From the NCBI GenBank assembly GCA_003696875.1, contig RFHL01000743.1, forward strand, positions 1-32,075: 32,075 bases of DNA. Reading direction: 5' to 3'. Each line of letters starts with the position of its first letter. The stretch's first letter is position 1. Of this stretch, positions 15,518-24,168 are shown piece by piece. The stretch is from Bacteroidota bacterium. GTDB taxonomy: Bacteria > Bacteroidota > Bacteroidia > J057. The translations under genes and the position numbers were made by a program. The notes under the pieces were generated by a model. It searched no databases. It was not told the DNA's origin and was given only the letters and a program-made list of their open reading frames with translations.

Positions 15518-16092
15518 ACCTTCCTTCCCCTTCCCGAAAATCACCGGTCTCGAAACCGCTCAGGGCGGTTTGCAGCGAAAGGGCGATGTCTTGGTTGGAC
15601 AGGCCCGCCCGGCGGGCCTTGGCCTCGTCGATCTGCACCACCAGCTTCTTGAGCTTGGGCCCCAGTCATCTTCGATGTAGAGGGTCCCGGGAATGCCGTT
15701 GAGGGTGCCCCGGATGTCCTCCGAGAGACGGAATAGCACGTTGGGGTCAGGACCACTCACCGGACCTGCCCCGGTATGCCCGAGCCGCCTCCCTGCTTGA
15801 GCCGCTGCGCCTTGACGCTCGCATCCGGCAGATGGGAAAAGGCAAAGTCATTGATGGCATCAATGACGGCCTGATTGTCGTCCCTCGAGGTGGTGTGGAC
15901 CAGAATGTGGGCGTAATTGGATTAGGGCTGGGATCGCTGATAACCAAGGTCGTAGCTCACGGGACCTTCCCCCACAAAGGCAGTCCAGGATTTGACTCCC
16001 TGCGACCTCTCGGCGTTCACCTCCAGATTTTCCGCCAGAAAACCTTCCAGCTCGGCCACCACGGCCTCGGTGCGCTGAATGGCCGTCCCCAC
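15518..16092 (-). pseudogene. Remnant of an RND (AcrB-type) efflux pump permease
   Basis: Read on the minus strand, several frames join into one RND porter-domain segment: IQRTEAVVAELEGFLAEN, then WTAFVGEGP and YDLGYQ, a stop, SNYAHILVHTTSRDDNQAVI, SVKAQRLKQGGGSGIPGQVR, SGPDPNVLFRLSEDIRG, IEDDWGP, and VQIDEAKARRAGLSNQDIA to SGFETGDFREGE. These follow the order of the second porter half of an AcrB/AcrD/AcrF-like permease. At least three frameshifts or stops occur and everything on both sides is missing, so this is debris, not a gene. The downstream end stops close to dispersed repeat copy 2. Confidence 0.7.
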
Positions 16093-16389
16093 CCGCCCAT
16101 CAAGGAATTTCCCGCTTTCACACCACTTATCCGCTTCGTCGGGGGCAACCTGGTGGAAATCCTAGGGGCCGAACTGGTCGACCTGGTGCGCAGCTACCCA
16201 GGCGTCTATGCCCTGAGGGGTGTGATCACCCTGAAAGGCTGGCTGGAGAAATCCCAGCTGACAGGCAGCCCGGCCGGCTTTTTCAGCGACGGGGTGCATC
16301 CCGCCCCGCCCACCTATCAGATCTGGGCGAGGGATATGGCAGAAAAGGTGGTGGCGTTGGGTCTGTTGCCGCCGGGCAAGCCAGGCTGA
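16088..16389 (+). pseudogene. C-terminal fragment of an SGNH/GDSL hydrolase
   Basis: About 100 codons in one frame resemble the end of an SGNH/GDSL esterase: FPAFTPLIRFVGGNLVEILG, ITLKGWLEKSQLTG, and the catalytic FSDGVHPAPPTYQIWARDMA with the D-x-x-H block V of the family. The N-terminal part, including the nucleophile GDS block, is missing; upstream of 16088 the sequence is the opposite-strand RND fragment. The two remnants therefore meet at a recombination junction. The open frame extends upstream to 15832 but that part is antisense to the RND remnant. Confidence 0.6.
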
Positions 16390-16479
16390 TCATTCTGTTT
16401 TTACCAGTTGAAGCCGGCCCATCCGTCCCCCGGCTTGAACCTGGGCCACATATACGCCGGGCGCCAGCAGAAGAGAAAC
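16390..16479 (-). pseudogene. Fragment resembling a T9SS C-terminal sorting tail
   Basis: Minus-strand translation gives about 30 codons ending in a stop, with LLLAPGVYVAQVQAGG and then GRLQLVKTE. This is the G-x-Y...V...G...K pattern of a type A T9SS sorting domain end. No signal peptide, cargo domain or start codon lies upstream, where the sequence becomes AT-rich and meets a stop. It directly abuts the SGNH fragment end. The evidence is a short motif match, so confidence is moderate. Confidence 0.45.
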
Positions 16480-16655
16480 CCGACGATTATTTCTGTAAAG
16501 CAAAATATTTGCTATATTAGAAAAATGGAGTCACGGAAGCACCCTTCTGTGATTCTCTTTTCATTTCATTCTCCGCTTTTCCCGTCTGCTATTCTTGCTG
16601 ACCCAAGTCAGGAAGGGAGATCCTTTGTTTGGCCCCTCAATCCTACCCGCGCGCT

Positions 16656-17732
16656 ATGCCTACCGACCCGGCCTCCCCCCTCCCCTTCGCCTGCGGCGCG
16701 CGCATGAAGAACCGCTTCATGCTCGCCCCGCTCACCAATACCCAGAGCCATCCCGATGGCACCCTCTCCGACGATGAGTACCGCTGGCTCACCATGCGTG
16801 CCGAGGGGCAGTTTGGGTTGGTGATGACCTGTGCCGCGCATGTGCAGGCGCGGGGACAGGGCTTTCCGGGGCAGCTCGGCATCTGGGGCGATCATCAGCT
16901 GCCCGGCCACCGCCGGCTGGCGGCGGGCATACAGGCGCAGGGTGCCCTGGCCGTGGTGCAGTTGCACCACGCGGGCCTGCGCGCCCCCGCCGAGCTCATC
17001 GGCGAGCCCCCCGTCTCCCCCTCTGGCAGCCCCAAGCATGGGGCGCGGGCGCTCAGCCTCGAGGAGGTGGAGCAACTGCGCGAGGACTTCCTCGCGGCGG
17101 CCCGCCGGGCCCAGACCGCCGGCTACGACGGCGTGGAGATCCATGGGGCCCACGGCTACATCCTCACGCAATTCCTCTCCGCTGAAGTCAACCAGCGGAC
17201 CGACCGCTACGGCGGCAGCCTGGCAAACCGGGCCCGCCTGCTGTACGAAATCGTCGCGGACATCCGGGACGCCTGCGGCCCGGACTTTCTGCTGGGCGTG
17301 CGCCTGTCGCCTGAGCGCTTTGGCATGAAGCTGGCCGAGATGAAGACCATCGCCCAAGGGCTGATCGACGCGGGGCAGGTGGACTTTCTCGACTTCTCGC
17401 TCTGGGACTGCTTCAAGCTTCCCGAGGAGGCGGATGAGACACAAGTCCCTCTGGTTGAGCACGTTGCCCACCTGGACTTCAAGCAAATCCGATGGACGGC
17501 GGCAGGCAAGATCTATACCGGGGCCGAGGTGGCCCGGGTCCTGGCTGCCGGGGCCGACTTCGTCACCCTGGGCCGGGCGGGCATCCTGCATCACGACTTC
17601 CCGGCGCGGGTCATGGCGGAGCCTGATTTTGTGCCGGTAGGCCTACCCGTGACCGCCGAGTACCTGCGGAGCGAGGGCTTGGGCGAGGCTTTCATCAACT
17701 ATATGCGCCGCTGGCAGGGTTTTGTAGGCTGA
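16656..17732 (+). CDS. NADH:flavin oxidoreductase, old yellow enzyme family
   Basis: 358 residues from the ATG at 16656. It is a FMN-binding TIM barrel: N-terminal KNRFMLAPLTN, the central EIHGAHGYILTQFLSAEVNQ with the RTDRYGGSLANR that follows (about 161-193), and the C-terminal phosphate-binding region around VTLGRAGI. H163/H166 are the positions used for substrate or flavin contact in this family. Such enzymes reduce activated C=C bonds with NAD(P)H in the cytoplasm; the substrate is unknown. The YiiX-like gene follows after 57 bases on the same strand. An in-frame TTG at 16629 is less likely as start. Confidence 0.9.
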   Translation: MPTDPASPLPFACGARMKNRFMLAPLTNTQSHPDGTLSDDEYRWLTMRAEGQFGLVMTCAAHVQARGQGFPGQLGIWGDHQLPGHRRLAAGIQAQGALAVVQLHHAGLRAPAELIGEPPVSPSGSPKHGARALSLEEVEQLREDFLAAARRAQTAGYDGVEIHGAHGYILTQFLSAEVNQRTDRYGGSLANRARLLYEIVADIRDACGPDFLLGVRLSPERFGMKLAEMKTIAQGLIDAGQVDFLDFSLWDCFKLPEEADETQVPLVEHVAHLDFKQIRWTAAGKIYTGAEVARVLAAGADFVTLGRAGILHHDFPARVMAEPDFVPVGLPVTAEYLRSEGLGEAFINYMRRWQGFVG

Positions 17733-17789
17733 AGCCGAAGTCTTTTCTTTCTCCAGGCATGACGCCTGATTTATCCCTATCATGCGGCT

Positions 17790-18449
17790 ATGAAAATATC
17801 CCTCACGCTTCCCATTCTGATTCTGCTGCTGACCGGCCTGGCCTGTGCCCCTGCTACCGATTCTGAAAGGACTCGGACGACATCCTCGACTCCGGCCCAG
17901 GAAAGTCCTTTTCGCAACGGGGACATCATTTTCCAAACCTCCAAATCCAGCCAGAGCGAGGCCATACAGCTGGCGACGAACTCGCCCTACAGCCACATGG
18001 GCATCCTATACCAGGACAATGGCCAATGGTTTGTATATGAGGCCGTTCAGCCGGTGAAGCTCACCCCGCTGGAAGCCTGGATCAGGCGCGGGGTAGATCA
18101 GCATTATGTAGTCAAGCGGCTGGAAAATGCCGCCGAGGTGCTCAGCCCCGAGGTCCTGAAAAGGATGCGGGCGGTGGGGCAGAAATACGAAGGCAAAGAC
18201 TACGACATCTATTTTGGGTGGTCAGACGAAAAGATCTACTGCTCGGAGCTGGTGTGGAAGATTTACCAAGAAGCCGCTGGCATTGAGATCGGGGAGCTGG
18301 AGGAATTGTCCGATTTTGACCTGAGCAGTGAGCCGGTGCAGCAAAAAATGCGCGAGCGCTATGGGGACGATATCCCCTGGGACGAGCCCGTAATCTCCCC
18401 GGCGGCGATGTTTGACGCCCGGAACCTCGTGACAGTGGCTGAGGGATAA
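17790..18449 (+). CDS. YiiX-like permuted NlpC/P60 cysteine hydrolase, lipoprotein
   Basis: 219 residues with a lipoprotein signal (lipobox TGLAC, Cys19). The mature domain matches the YiiX/YebB group: GDIIFQTSKSSQSEAIQLAT, the SPYSHMGI block with probable catalytic His69, and YCSELVWKIY with probable catalytic Cys151. These are circularly permuted NlpC/P60 (papain-like) enzymes, thought to act on amide or ester bonds in peptidoglycan or lipids at the envelope. It may share a transcript with the old yellow enzyme, although the two have no obvious common pathway. Confidence 0.85.
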   Translation: MKISLTLPILILLLTGLACAPATDSERTRTTSSTPAQESPFRNGDIIFQTSKSSQSEAIQLATNSPYSHMGILYQDNGQWFVYEAVQPVKLTPLEAWIRRGVDQHYVVKRLENAAEVLSPEVLKRMRAVGQKYEGKDYDIYFGWSDEKIYCSELVWKIYQEAAGIEIGELEELSDFDLSSEPVQQKMRERYGDDIPWDEPVISPAAMFDARNLVTVAEG

Positions 18450-18608
18450 AGCCCGTGCCTGCTGCACTCGGAACAAGCCAAGCCCTTGGTTTAAACCCCT
18501 TGCCGCCTTGTCAGTCTGAAGGCAAAGCTGGCTTGGGTTTCTTCTGGAAAAGCTGAACCTTACCCGTCATGCCAGTCCTGAGAAGATCGGCCGATGGGAA
18601 TCATCTCT

Positions 18609-19888
18609 ATGAAAAAGCTCCTCCCCCTCCTTTGCCTTGCCCTTGTTTGCAGCTGTAAGCCCGAAGCGGTCATCGAAGACCCCACGCCTACCCTGCCCAA
18701 CATCCTGCTGATCATCGCCGATGACATGGGCAAAGATGCCACCCCCGGCTTTGCCGAGGGCAGCGACAAGCCGCAGACGCCCCACCTGGACGATATCCGT
18801 AACAGTGGCCTCACTTTCAGCAACTTCTGGTCCTACCCGACCTGTTCGCCCACCCGGGCGGCGATCCTGACGGGCAAGTACGGCTACCGCACCGGGATAA
18901 AGTGGGCCAATGACTCTCTCACCACCAATGAGACCCTGCTGCCGCAATACCTCAGCGACGCCACCGGCGGGGCCTATGCCACCGCCGTGGTGGGCAAGTG
19001 GCATGTCTCGGGCGACGACAGCTCGCCCAACCCCGAGTCCTACGGCATCGACTACTATGCGGGGCTGATGCGCGGCGGGATCACCGATTACTACCTATGG
19101 CGCTTGTACGCAGGCGGCAGCCAAAGCCGGAGACCGGCTATACCAGCACCGTTTTTGCGGACCTCGCCATCGACTGGGTGCAGGCCCAGACCAAGCCCTG
19201 GTTTCTGTGGCTGGCCTTCAATGCCCCCCACACGCCCTTTCATGTGCCCCCTGAGGGCACGCATCAGCAGGGGAGCCTGCCCGCCTATACCACCGGCATG
19301 GACCCTATGCCCTACTATCTCGCGGCTATGGAGGCGATGGACTACGAAATAGGCCGCTTGCTGGACAGCCTGCCAGAGGAAACCCGTGACAATACGATCA
19401 TTCTCTTTATGGGCGACAATGGCACGCCCAGCCAGGTGGCCCAAGTCCCCTATACCGCCCAAACGGTCAAGGGGAGCCTGTATCAGGGCGGGATCAATGT
19501 GCCCCTCTTTGTCTCTGGTCCGGGGGTAAGCCGGACTGGCATAGACGCCAGCCTGATCAGTCCCACCGACCTCTTTGCCACCATCGTGGAACTCACGGGC
19601 GAAAGCCTGCCCGAAATCCATGACAGCCGCAGCTTTGCCGGTCTGCTCACGCAGGCCGGGACCCACCGCAGTTTTCAATACAGCGAGATGGACAACGGCA
19701 CCGAAGATGCCTGGGCCATCAGCGATGGGCAGTACAAGCTGATCGAGGACGCGCAAGGCGGGCAGGAACTGTACGACCTGAGCAGCGACCCCTACGAAAC
19801 GGACGACCTGCTGCAGGGCAGCCTGGGTGCCGAAGCCGCCGCCGCCCTGGCGGCGCTGGAGGCGGAATTGGGGGTGATCCGGGATTAG
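18609..19888 (+). pseudogene. Sulfatase interrupted by one frameshift
   Basis: Two overlapping frames make one type I sulfatase of about 426 residues. The first (from the ATG at 18609; lipoprotein-like signal, Cys16) carries the metal-binding DD (IIADDMG, 38-39) and the formylglycine motif C79-S-P-T-R (CSPTRAAILTGKYGYRTG), then GKWHVSG. Near 19120-19130 the frame shifts by one base and continues with ETGYTSTVFADLAIDW, NAPHTPFHVP, MGDNGTP, the GGINVPL block and the C-terminal ELYDLSSDPYETDDL. All conserved blocks survive on both sides, so one missing base explains everything. It is either a very recent pseudogene or a sequencing error; if repaired it would hydrolyse sulfate esters at the envelope. 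Confidence 0.85.
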
Positions 19889-19972
19889 CCCGCATCCCAG
19901 ACTGGCCACGCCATTTTTTCTTCCCGGCGCAAATGGGTATTCTTGGGGGTCCATTCACCCTAGCCCTATCCT

Positions 19973-21124
19973 GTGAAACGCTTTCTCCGCCTCCTGCTGA
20001 AGGCCCTCCTGGGCCTCGTTGTCCTCATTGTTGTCCTCATTCTGGGCGTTGTGCTCTTTCTCAACTTTGCCCCTGCCTTTGGGGACAGCCCCAGCGGGGA
20101 GAGCCTGGCCCGGATTCAGGCTTCCCCCAATTATGACGGAGAGAAGTTTGTCAATCAGGTCGAAACCCGTCTCGATACCCGAGACCCAGAGAGCGGGCAG
20201 TCCCTGTTTACCAGTGTGTTTCGCATGTTATCCCCTCCTCCGGGCAAAACACCTGCCGTCCCGCTGCCTTCGGAGGCTTTTTCGCCAGCCGACCTCCAGG
20301 AGGGTACCTTTGTCTGGCTGGGACACTCGACGGTACTGATGCGCACCGGAGGGCTCGTCATTCTCACCGATCCGGTATTTCACCAGGCTTCCCCTTTGCC
20401 AGGCACGGTAGAGCCTTTTGCCATGGTGCACACGCCCCGGATGGAAGACTTGCCGGCGCAAATCGACATCGTCCTCATTTCTCATGACCACTACGATCAT
20501 TTGGACTACCAGGCCATTCAGGAGCTTACCCCCCGGGTGGGCCACTTTCTGGTGCCGCTGGGGGTCAAGGCGCACCTGCTACGCTGGGGGGTTCCAGGCG
20601 ACCAGATCGAAGAGCATGACTGGCACGACAGCCTGACCTACGGGGCTACCCGATTGACCATGACGCCGGCCCGCCATTTCAGCGGGCGGGGGCTTACCAA
20701 CAACTTCTCTACCCTCTGGTGCTCCTGGGTGATTCAGTCCGACAGCCTGCGCATCTTTTTCAACGGCGACAGCGGCTACTGGGGCGGCTTCCGGGAAATC
20801 GGCGACGCCTATGGCCCCTTTGACATCGCCTTTGTGGAGAATGGGGCCTATGACAAGGACTGGGCCGAGATCCACATGATGCCTGAGGAGAGCGTGCAGG
20901 CCAGCCTGGACTTGCAGGCCGAGCGGATGTTTCCCATCCATTGGGGCAAGTTTGACCTGGCCAATCATCCCTGGGATGATCCCATCCTGCGCACCGAGCG
21001 CGAGAGCGCGCGCCGGCAGGTGCAGATTGTAACGCCGCTGATCGGGCAGCCATTTACCCTGGAAAATGCCCCCCACCTCACCTGGTGGGAGGGGGTGCGG
21101 GCGCAGATGGAAGCGGGTGAATAG
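19973..21124 (+). CDS. MBL-fold metallo-hydrolase, NAPE-PLD/UlaG-like
   Basis: 383 residues starting at a GTG (19973), which opens an N-terminal membrane anchor (about 8-30) with a positive MKRFLR front. The metallo-beta-lactamase core follows: FVWLGHST (113-120), TDPVF, and the metal motif ISHDHYDHLD with H171, H173, D175 and H176, then TPARHFSGRG and FNGDSGYW, and a late PIHWGKFDL. The length and the GHST, ARHFSGRG and HWGKF blocks resemble the NAPE-phospholipase-D-like branch. It is probably a membrane-tethered phosphodiesterase or lactonase; the substrate is unknown. It is 84 bases after the sulfatase frame. Confidence 0.85.
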   Translation: MKRFLRLLLKALLGLVVLIVVLILGVVLFLNFAPAFGDSPSGESLARIQASPNYDGEKFVNQVETRLDTRDPESGQSLFTSVFRMLSPPPGKTPAVPLPSEAFSPADLQEGTFVWLGHSTVLMRTGGLVILTDPVFHQASPLPGTVEPFAMVHTPRMEDLPAQIDIVLISHDHYDHLDYQAIQELTPRVGHFLVPLGVKAHLLRWGVPGDQIEEHDWHDSLTYGATRLTMTPARHFSGRGLTNNFSTLWCSWVIQSDSLRIFFNGDSGYWGGFREIGDAYGPFDIAFVENGAYDKDWAEIHMMPEESVQASLDLQAERMFPIHWGKFDLANHPWDDPILRTERESARRQVQIVTPLIGQPFTLENAPHLTWWEGVRAQMEAGE

Positions 21125-21193
21125 GAGGCTTTGCCCAGGCTCTCCGTCGCACACATTGAATCACTGGCCGGTATAGCCGGTGGCGGCCCCTTC

Positions 21194-21300
21194 CATGAGA
21201 TGCTTCGGTGCCCTCAGCATGACAAGTGTGCATGGGACCGGAGTGTCCCCTTTTCCCATCTACACCCTGTGGGTGTCATGCTGAACTTCGTGAAGCATCT
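21194..21300. repeat. Two inverted copies of the GTCATGCTGAGC repeat
   Basis: At 21194-21223 the core occurs in reverse orientation (CATGAGATGCTTCGGTGCCC, then TCAGCATGAC) and at 21275-21300 in forward orientation (GTCATGCTGAACTTCGTGAA, then GCATCT). The pair flanks a 51-base spacer and lies between the MBL gene and the terminator of the molybdenum hydroxylase operon. Confidence 0.75.
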
Positions 21301-21328
21301 TCTTCCCTATCATCACGTTGAAAAGAAA

Positions 21329-21359
21329 ATCACCCAGCCAGAGCGCCTGACTGGGTGAT
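21329..21359 (-). terminator. Intrinsic terminator of the molybdenum hydroxylase genes
   Basis: ATCACCCAG and CTGGGTGAT form a perfect 9-base stem with a 13-base loop. Read on the minus strand the stem is followed by TTTCTTTTC. It starts 25 bases after the stop of the large-subunit gene, so it is a good rho-independent terminator for that operon. Confidence 0.8.
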
Positions 21360-21384
21360 GGGATGGAGCGCAGATCCATAAAGC

Positions 21385-23589
21385 CTATCCCAGCTCCTGT
21401 TTCTCCGAAATAAAGGGCTGATGGTAAAAACGCTTGCCGGTGGCCTTGTAGAGGGCATTGGCGAGGGCGCCTACCGCGGGGGGCAAGGGCGGCTCGCCCA
21501 GGCCGGTGGGGTGGATGTCGTTTTGGACGAAATGAACCTCGATCTTCTTGGGGGCCTCGCTGTGGCGGATCAGCCGGTACTGGTGGAAGTTGTTTTGCTC
21601 GGGCTGACCGTTTTTGAAGGTCAGGCCGCTGTACATGGCGTGGCCGATGCCGTCGATGATGCCCCCCTCGGCCATGTTGACGGCCGCGTCGGGATTGACC
21701 ACGATGCCACAGTCGATGGCACAGTAGACCTTGTCCACGACCAGCTTGCCGTCGCGGGGGACCATGTCCAGCACCTGCGCTACATAGGAGTTGTGGCAGA
21801 AGTAGGCCGACGCGCCGCGGCTCACCCCCTCCGCCGGCTGATCCCAGCCGGACTTGTCCCGTACCAGCTCCAGCACGCCCGCGTAGCGCGCGGCGTCGTA
21901 GTCGTTGCGCTCGCCCACCGGATTTTCCTGCGCCCGCTGGAGCAACTCCAGCCGGAAGGCGATGGGGTCCTTGCCGGCGGCCTCGGCCACCTCATCGAGG
22001 AAAGACTGCTCTGCCCCGGCGATGAAGTTGGAGCGGGGCGCCCGCCAGGCGCCCACGGAGATGTTGGACTCCAGGGTCCAGCCTTCGGCCAGGTAATTGT
22101 CTACCGCCCCGGCGGGGAAGCGGTTAGGGAAGACCGGCTGCTCGGGGATGCCACCGCCCTTGACATGGAAGGCAATCAGATTGCCCGCTTCGTCCAGCCC
22201 GGCCCGGTAGGTGACATAGTAGGTGGGCCGGTAGCAGCCGAAGGTCATGTCGTCCTCCCGGCTGTAAATGAGCTTGATCGGTGCCTGTACCTGCTGCGAG
22301 ATCACCGCCGCTTCGACCAGGAAGTGGCCGTAGAGCCGCCGCCCAAAGCCCCCGCCCATGCGGGTCATCTGGATATCGATCTTGTCCAGCGGCAGGCCCA
22401 GCCGCTGCGAGACCGATTTCTCCATGAATTCTGGCGTCTGGATGGGGCCGACCAGTTCGGCCTTTTCTGGCGTCACATGGGCGAAGAAATTCATCGGCTC
22501 CATGGTGTTGTGCGCCAGGTAGGGAGCAGTATAGCTCCGCTCGATGACCTGTGCGGCCCGGGCAAAGGCAGCCTCCGGATCACCGTCGCGCCGCATCTCG
22601 CGGGCGGGCTGGGCCGCCCGGGCGATCATGCGCTCCATTTGTATCTCCGTGCTTTCGGGCGTACCCGCTCCGCCCGGTAGGGGCTCCCACTCCAGTTGCA
22701 GGGCCTTCTTGGCCTGCATCACCTGCCAGGTAGTGTCGCCCACCACGGCGACCAGTTTGCGGAAAGCCGAGACATCGGACCATTGCATCTCATAATCCTC
22801 GGGATAGGCATCGACCACGATCACATCGCGAATGCCCGGCATAGCCTTGGCGGCGGTGGCATCCACCGACTTGAGTTGCAGGCCAAAGGCCGGCGGGGCG
22901 GCAATCATGGCGATGAGCATGCCCTCCTTCCGGTAGTCCAGCCCGTAGAGGGGCTGGCCGGTGACGATCTTTTGGCCGTCGACATTCTTGCGCGAGGTAC
23001 GGATGATCTTGAAGTCCTTTACGTCCTTGAGTTCCACTTCCTCCGGCACGGGAATCTGGGCCGCCGCGGAGGCCATCTCGCCGTAGCCCGCCGAGCGACC
23101 GCTCGGCTCGTGGTAGAGGACCCCGGTGGCGGTGGTGACTTCGGCCAGGGGCACGCCCCAGGCCTGGGCGGCGGCTTCGCGCAGCATGTGGCGGGCGGTG
23201 CCGCCCGCCATCCGCAGGGCCTCCCAGCTCTGCCGGATGGATTGGCTGCCCCCGGCCAACTGCCGGGTGAAGATGTCGGTGTTGAGGGGGGCTTGTTCGA
23301 CGACGACGAGGTCCCAGTTGGTGTCGAGTTCCTCGGCCACGATCATGGGCATGGAGGTCTTGACGTTTTGACCGATCTCGGGATTGGGTGACATGATGGT
23401 GGTCACACCGTTTTCACCGATTTTGAGATAGCCGTTCAGCTCAAACCACTCCTTGGGCATCTCCAAGGCCTTCTTGGGGTTGGAGACGCAGGAGGCCAGC
23501 CAACTGAAGCTGAGCATCATGCCACCCCCGGCGAGGGTGACGCTTTTCAGAAAAGAGCGCCGGTTATATGAAGTTTTGACGAGCGTCAT
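21385..23589 (-). CDS. Molybdopterin-binding large subunit, IorB-like aldehyde/xanthine oxidase family
   Basis: 734 residues. It begins with a Tat signal (R10-R11 in YNRRSFLKS, hydrophobic stretch, then LASC), so it is exported folded with its cofactor. The MGGGFGRRLYG motif (about 411-421) binds the molybdenum cofactor, and GLGEPPLPPA near the C-terminus supplies the probable catalytic Glu699. This is the plan of isoquinoline 1-oxidoreductase beta-type proteins, which hydroxylate or oxidise aldehydes and N-heterocycles using water. The 2Fe-2S subunit gene lies 114 bases upstream. No FAD subunit is present, as usual for this type; electrons probably leave through a cytochrome encoded elsewhere. 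The physiological substrate is unknown. Confidence 0.9.
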   Translation of the reverse strand: MTLVKTSYNRRSFLKSVTLAGGGMMLSFSWLASCVSNPKKALEMPKEWFELNGYLKIGENGVTTIMSPNPEIGQNVKTSMPMIVAEELDTNWDLVVVEQAPLNTDIFTRQLAGGSQSIRQSWEALRMAGGTARHMLREAAAQAWGVPLAEVTTATGVLYHEPSGRSAGYGEMASAAAQIPVPEEVELKDVKDFKIIRTSRKNVDGQKIVTGQPLYGLDYRKEGMLIAMIAAPPAFGLQLKSVDATAAKAMPGIRDVIVVDAYPEDYEMQWSDVSAFRKLVAVVGDTTWQVMQAKKALQLEWEPLPGGAGTPESTEIQMERMIARAAQPAREMRRDGDPEAAFARAAQVIERSYTAPYLAHNTMEPMNFFAHVTPEKAELVGPIQTPEFMEKSVSQRLGLPLDKIDIQMTRMGGGFGRRLYGHFLVEAAVISQQVQAPIKLIYSREDDMTFGCYRPTYYVTYRAGLDEAGNLIAFHVKGGGIPEQPVFPNRFPAGAVDNYLAEGWTLESNISVGAWRAPRSNFIAGAEQSFLDEVAEAAGKDPIAFRLELLQRAQENPVGERNDYDAARYAGVLELVRDKSGWDQPAEGVSRGASAYFCHNSYVAQVLDMVPRDGKLVVDKVYCAIDCGIVVNPDAAVNMAEGGIIDGIGHAMYSGLTFKNGQPEQNNFHQYRLIRHSEAPKKIEVHFVQNDIHPTGLGEPPLPPAVGALANALYKATGKRFYHQPFISEKQELG

Positions 23590-23670
23590 AGAGTAGGGGA
23601 TTCAATGTTCAACTGTAAAAGTGGCATGTTCCATATGGGTCGTTCAGGGCGGGAGGTACAGGGTCTCTGC

Positions 23671-23700
23671 TCTGACCTCCGACCTCTGACTTCCGACCTC
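23671..23700. repeat. Short tandem repeat with 14-bp period
   Basis: TCTGACCTCCGACC is followed at once by TCTGACTTCCGACC (one mismatch) and the start of a third unit. It lies between the two molybdenum hydroxylase genes, just after the stop of the Fe-S subunit gene. Confidence 0.65.
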
Positions 23701-23703
23701 TCA

Positions 23704-24165
23704 TCAACTCATCGACTGCGCCGCGGTCTTGATGGCCGCTTTGATACGGGTGTAGGTCCCGCAGCGGCAGATGTTGCCGTTCATGGCGGCTTCGATGGCC
23801 TCGTCGGTGGGGTTGGGATTGTTTTTGAGGAAGGCGGCGGCATTCATAATCTGGCCGGCCTGGCAATAGCCGCATTGTGGCACATCGTGTTCAAGCCAGG
23901 CTTGTTGCACCGGATGGTCACCGGCCTCGGACAGGCCTTCGATGGTGGTGATGGCCTGGCTGCCCACCGCCGAGACCGGCAGGGAGCAGGAGCGCACCGC
24001 AACGCCGTTGAGGTGGATGGTGCAGGCTCCGCATTGGGCGATGCCGCAGCCGTACTTGGTGCCGACCAGGTTCAGGTGATCGCGCAGCACCCAGAGGATC
24101 GGGGTCGCCGGGTCTACCTCTACCTGGTGATTCTTTCCGTTGACATTCAGGTCAAAAGTCGCCAT
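23704..24165 (-). CDS. (2Fe-2S)-binding small subunit, IorA-like
   Basis: 153 residues, normal length for the family. The N-terminal plant-type ferredoxin domain has C40-x4-C45-x2-C48 and C60; the C-terminal helical domain has C98-x2-C101 and C133-x-C135 (CGYC and CRC). All eight cysteines for the two 2Fe-2S clusters are present. It passes electrons from the molybdenum centre of the large subunit. It has no signal of its own, so it probably rides through the Tat system with the large subunit. It is the first gene of the two-gene operon. Confidence 0.92.
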   Translation of the reverse strand: MATFDLNVNGKNHQVEVDPATPILWVLRDHLNLVGTKYGCGIAQCGACTIHLNGVAVRSCSLPVSAVGSQAITTIEGLSEAGDHPVQQAWLEHDVPQCGYCQAGQIMNAAAFLKNNPNPTDEAIEAAMNGNICRCGTYTRIKAAIKTAAQSMS

Positions 24166-24168
24166 AGC

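Noticed and set aside
15832..16087. 5' half of the plus-strand frame that ends in the SGNH fragment
   Set aside because: This part is antisense to the RND remnant and has no SGNH similarity; only the part after about 16088 is kept.
18474..18536. CAAGCCA/TGGCTTG inverted repeat as a terminator before the sulfatase
   Set aside because: Seven-base arms with a loop of about 50 bases and no T-run; not a credible intrinsic terminator.
21421..22680. 419-codon plus-strand open frame
   Set aside because: It is antisense to the molybdopterin-binding subunit, whose motifs are unambiguous; the translated product is low-complexity G/V/H-rich shadow sequence.
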